Part shown: positions 2,820 through 5,289 of the stretch, piece after piece
How positions within the stretch are numbered: position 1 is the stretch's first letter
Layout: each line of letters begins with the position of its first letter
Assembly (NCBI GenBank): GCA_902496005.1
Contig: CABUZI010000114.1
Span: 1 to 5,289 of the forward strand
Length of the DNA stretch: 5,289 nt
Direction of reading: 5' to 3'
DNA from: an uncultured Collinsella sp.
Lineage (GTDB): Bacteria > Actinomycetota > Coriobacteriia > Coriobacteriales > Coriobacteriaceae
Position numbers and translations under genes: made by a program
Notes under the pieces: model-generated
What the model saw: only the letters and a program-made list of their open reading frames with translations
Databases searched by the model: none
What the model was told of the DNA's origin: nothing

Positions 2820-5289
2820 GTGAGTCTCGGCAGCAAACTATCCAATGCAAAGGTGTCCTTTGCGATATTTAAGCGCGACATTAAGCGACTGCTTGTGAAC
2901 CCCGTCGCCTTGGTGGTTACCCTTGGCGTGTGCGTTATTCCCTCGCTGTATGCCTGGTACAACATCGTGGCCAACTGGGATCCGTACGGAAACACCCAGG
3001 GTATCAAGATTGCCATCGCCAACAACGATCGGGGCACCCAAAACGACTTGGTGGGCGAGCTCAACGCGGGCGACCAGGTTGTCGATCAGCTCAAGGAGAA
3101 CGATCAGCTGGGCTGGACCTTCGTCGATTCGGCGTTCGATGCCAAGGAGGGCGTCGAGAGCGGTGAGTACTATGCCGCTATCGTGATTCCCAAGAACTTC
3201 TCGGATAACCTGGTTTCGATGCTCGACGGCAACTACCATCAGCCCAAGCTCACGTACTACGTCAATGAGAAGAAGAGCGCCATTGCGCCCAAGGTTACCG
3301 ATACCGGTGCAAACACCATCGAGGAGCAGATCAACTCGGAATTTGTCTCTACGGTAGGCAAGACTGTTGCCGGTATCGCCAAGGATGCCGGTGTCGATTT
3401 AAAGGACAAGGCAACCCAGACTCAGGACTCGCTGGCAAGTTCGGTGTCCGAGGCGTCCGACACCTTGGGCAAGGTGCGCGATTCGATTGGCGATATGAAT
3501 GCCGCCATCGATAAGACGAGTGGCGCTATCGCCTCGGCTGATGCGGCACTTGCCGGCTTGCAAGGCCAGGCACCGTCGCTGACGCAGGCGATCTCCCAGG
3601 GCAACGACCTGCTGAGCGAAGCTCGCACCACGGCGGGCAACTCCATCACCTCGCTCTCCAAGGCGCTCTCGGAAGGCAGCCTTGCGCTCACCAAGACATC
3701 GGCCTCTGCGAACGCTGCCATCGGCAAGCTGACGGGCGCGGTCACATCTACGACCACCCGTATCGACAACTCGCTCGAGTCTCTTCAAGCGACGATCGAC
3801 CACAATAAGGCCGTTATCGGGCACTTGGAGATTCTCGCCAATGACACGTCGACAGGTTCCGAGGAAATTGACGCGCGCATTGTATCGACCATCGATTTGC
3901 TTCGAGAGCAGAATGAAAAGCTTCAGAGCATCAAGGACGGTCTGTCCGCGCAGTCGAGCGCCATGGCGAATGACGCAGCGGCTGTTTCGGGTGCCAGTGA
4001 CGCTATCAATAACGCAATTCATACCGGTGCGACCAACCTTGGCCAAGCCCAGACGGACTTGGGCCAAAACGCGCTGCCGAAGGCCTCGAGCGCGCTCGAC
4101 TCTTTTGCTGCCGTTTCGGGCGACCTGACCGGTATCGTCTCGGGTATGACACCTACACTTGCAAATGCGCGCGGCACGTTGGCGCAGCTTAGCGCTACGC
4201 TCGGCCAGGCCAAGACCACGCTGTCCCAGACCGATTCCTCGCTTGCCAAGGTCCAGGACAAGCTTGCAACCGCCGCCAATGACATCGCGGCGCTGCAGAC
4301 CTCCGAGTCCATGGGCGAGCTGGCCGATCTGATGGGCGTCGATGTCAATGACGTGGCAGATTTCATGGCGTCTCCGGTTGAGTTGACGTCCAAGTCAATC
4401 TATCCGGTCAAGAGCTTTGGCTCGGGCATCGCTCCCTTCTACACCAATCTGGCGCTTTGGGTGGGCGGCTATGTGCTCATCGCCATTTACAAGCTCGAGG
4501 TCGACCGTGAAGGTGTTGGCAGCTTTACGGCGCGCCAAGGCTACTTTGGCCGCTGGTTGCTCATGGTGATCCTGGGCGCGTTGCAGGCCATCATCGTTAC
4601 GGTAGGCGATCTGGTGATTGGCGTGCAGTGCGTCAGCCCGCTGCTGTTCGTGCTGGGCGGCATCGCCATTTCGTTCACCTACGTCAATATCATCTATGCG
4701 CTGTCCACCACGTTTAAGCATATCGGCAAGGCTATCGGCGTCATTCTCGTCATCGTGCAGATCCCGGGTTCGTCGGGCATGTACCCCATCGAGATGATGC
4801 CCGGCTTCTTCCAGTGGCTGCACCCGCTGCTGCCCTTTACCTACGGCATCAATCTGCTGCGCGAGACGGTCGGCGGCATGTATTCGTTCAACTACCTGTT
4901 TAACCTGTGCATTCTGGGCGTGTTCTTGATCGTGGCGCTCTTTATCGGCCTGCAGCTGCGTCCGCTGCTGCTCAACCTTAACCTGCTCTTTGATAAACAG
5001 CTCTCCACGACCGGTATGATGATTTGCGAGTCCAACGACCTGCCGCGCCAGCGCTACTCGCTGCGCACGGCCATGCGCGTCATGCTCGATTCCGATTCGT
5101 ACCGTCGCGAACTGCTCGATCATGCGGTCGCCTTTGAACATCGCTACCCGTACTACATCAAGGGCGGTTTTGCCGCCGTGGTGGGCGTTCAGGTCCTGCT
5201 CTTTGTCCTGTCGACGGTTCTCGATATCGACAATAACGGCAAGATCATCCTGCTTGTCATTTGGATCATCTCGGTTATTGCCATCTGCG
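2820..5289 (+). CDS. YhgE/Pip family membrane protein, 3' end outside window
   Basis: This is a large cell-envelope protein of the YhgE/Pip (phage infection protein) family. Relatives include the Lactococcus phage receptor Pip and Bacillus YueB; its normal cellular role is poorly known. The frame is open to the window edge, 823 residues, with no stop. A cytosolic IFKRDIKRLL start (16-25) is followed by TM1 (about 29-50). Then come WDPYGNT (53-59) and NEKKSAIAPKVTD (149-161), both typical of the family. A Ser/Ala/Thr/Asp-rich, probably coiled-coil extracellular stalk spans about 190-510. The C-terminal membrane domain opens with YPVKSFGSGIAPFYTNLALW (528-547) and has TM segments near 541-557, 579-603, 608-630, 637-650 and 693-713, with the family-like QIPGSSGMYPIEMMPG loop (647-662). 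Two further hydrophobic segments (784-801 and 809 onward) follow a charged cytosolic stretch. GTG 2820 is chosen because GGATGGT (2807-2813) gives a plausible ribosome binding site six bases away; ATG 2805 in the same frame is the alternative (five more residues) but lacks a properly spaced site. Confidence 0.9.
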   Translation, partial: MSLGSKLSNAKVSFAIFKRDIKRLLVNPVALVVTLGVCVIPSLYAWYNIVANWDPYGNTQGIKIAIANNDRGTQNDLVGELNAGDQVVDQLKENDQLGWTFVDSAFDAKEGVESGEYYAAIVIPKNFSDNLVSMLDGNYHQPKLTYYVNEKKSAIAPKVTDTGANTIEEQINSEFVSTVGKTVAGIAKDAGVDLKDKATQTQDSLASSVSEASDTLGKVRDSIGDMNAAIDKTSGAIASADAALAGLQGQAPSLTQAISQGNDLLSEARTTAGNSITSLSKALSEGSLALTKTSASANAAIGKLTGAVTSTTTRIDNSLESLQATIDHNKAVIGHLEILANDTSTGSEEIDARIVSTIDLLREQNEKLQSIKDGLSAQSSAMANDAAAVSGASDAINNAIHTGATNLGQAQTDLGQNALPKASSALDSFAAVSGDLTGIVSGMTPTLANARGTLAQLSATLGQAKTTLSQTDSSLAKVQDKLATAANDIAALQTSESMGELADLMGVDVNDVADFMASPVELTSKSIYPVKSFGSGIAPFYTNLALWVGGYVLIAIYKLEVDREGVGSFTARQGYFGRWLLMVILGALQAIIVTVGDLVIGVQCVSPLLFVLGGIAISFTYVNIIYALSTTFKHIGKAIGVILVIVQIPGSSGMYPIEMMPGFFQWLHPLLPFTYGINLLRETVGGMYSFNYLFNLCILGVFLIVALFIGLQLRPLLLNLNLLFDKQLSTTGMMICESNDLPRQRYSLRTAMRVMLDSDSYRRELLDHAVAFEHRYPYYIKGGFAAVVGVQVLLFVLSTVLDIDNNGKIILLVIWIISVIAIC

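Noticed and set aside
3399..4067. A 222-codon minus-strand open frame opposite the YhgE/Pip stalk
   Set aside because: It is antisense to a frame with clear family motifs on both sides. Its Arg/Gly-rich composition reflects the codon bias of the other strand.
4395..5141. A 248-codon minus-strand open frame rich in His, Gln and Asp
   Set aside because: It is the reverse reading of the YhgE/Pip membrane domain, and its composition mirrors hydrophobic codons read backwards. No known fold is recognisable.

Overview
The window looks like chromosomal DNA from a moderately GC-rich actinobacterium. The best guess is a gut Coriobacteriia member such as Collinsella. This rests on codon use, on the style of the two proteins, and on palindromes like those remembered from that group. 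No sequence here proves the genus.

Layout: (1) Positions 1-302 hold no convincing gene. They carry several inverted repeats, a weak promoter for the downstream gene, a terminator-like hairpin lying between that promoter and the start codon, and a ribosome binding site that can pair with the hairpin's U-tract. (2) 303-2327 (+) is a complete htpG, the bacterial Hsp90 chaperone. (3) 2328-2819 is a gene-free stretch of about 490 bases. Between 2335 and 2622 it is packed with strong palindromes: a mismatched hairpin, a perfect 12-bp hairpin bracketed by 10-bp direct repeats, a 100-base nested palindrome whose core looks like the htpG terminator, and a long REP/RAYT-like inverted repeat. It ends with a good sigma70-type promoter overlapped by an inverted repeat. 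(4) 2820-5289 (+) is a large membrane protein of the YhgE/Pip (phage infection protein) family. It runs off the right edge of the window and so has no stop codon here.

The two genes appear to be separate transcription units on the same strand: htpG ends in its own terminator and the YhgE/Pip gene has its own promoter. Nothing in the sequence ties them into one pathway. HtpG is a cytosolic protein-folding factor; the YhgE/Pip protein is a cell-envelope protein with a long extracellular stalk, of the family that includes phage receptors.

The genes are of known families. The least explained parts are the htpG leader (possible attenuation or thermometer control) and the palindrome cluster between the genes. 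No new multi-gene system is evident.
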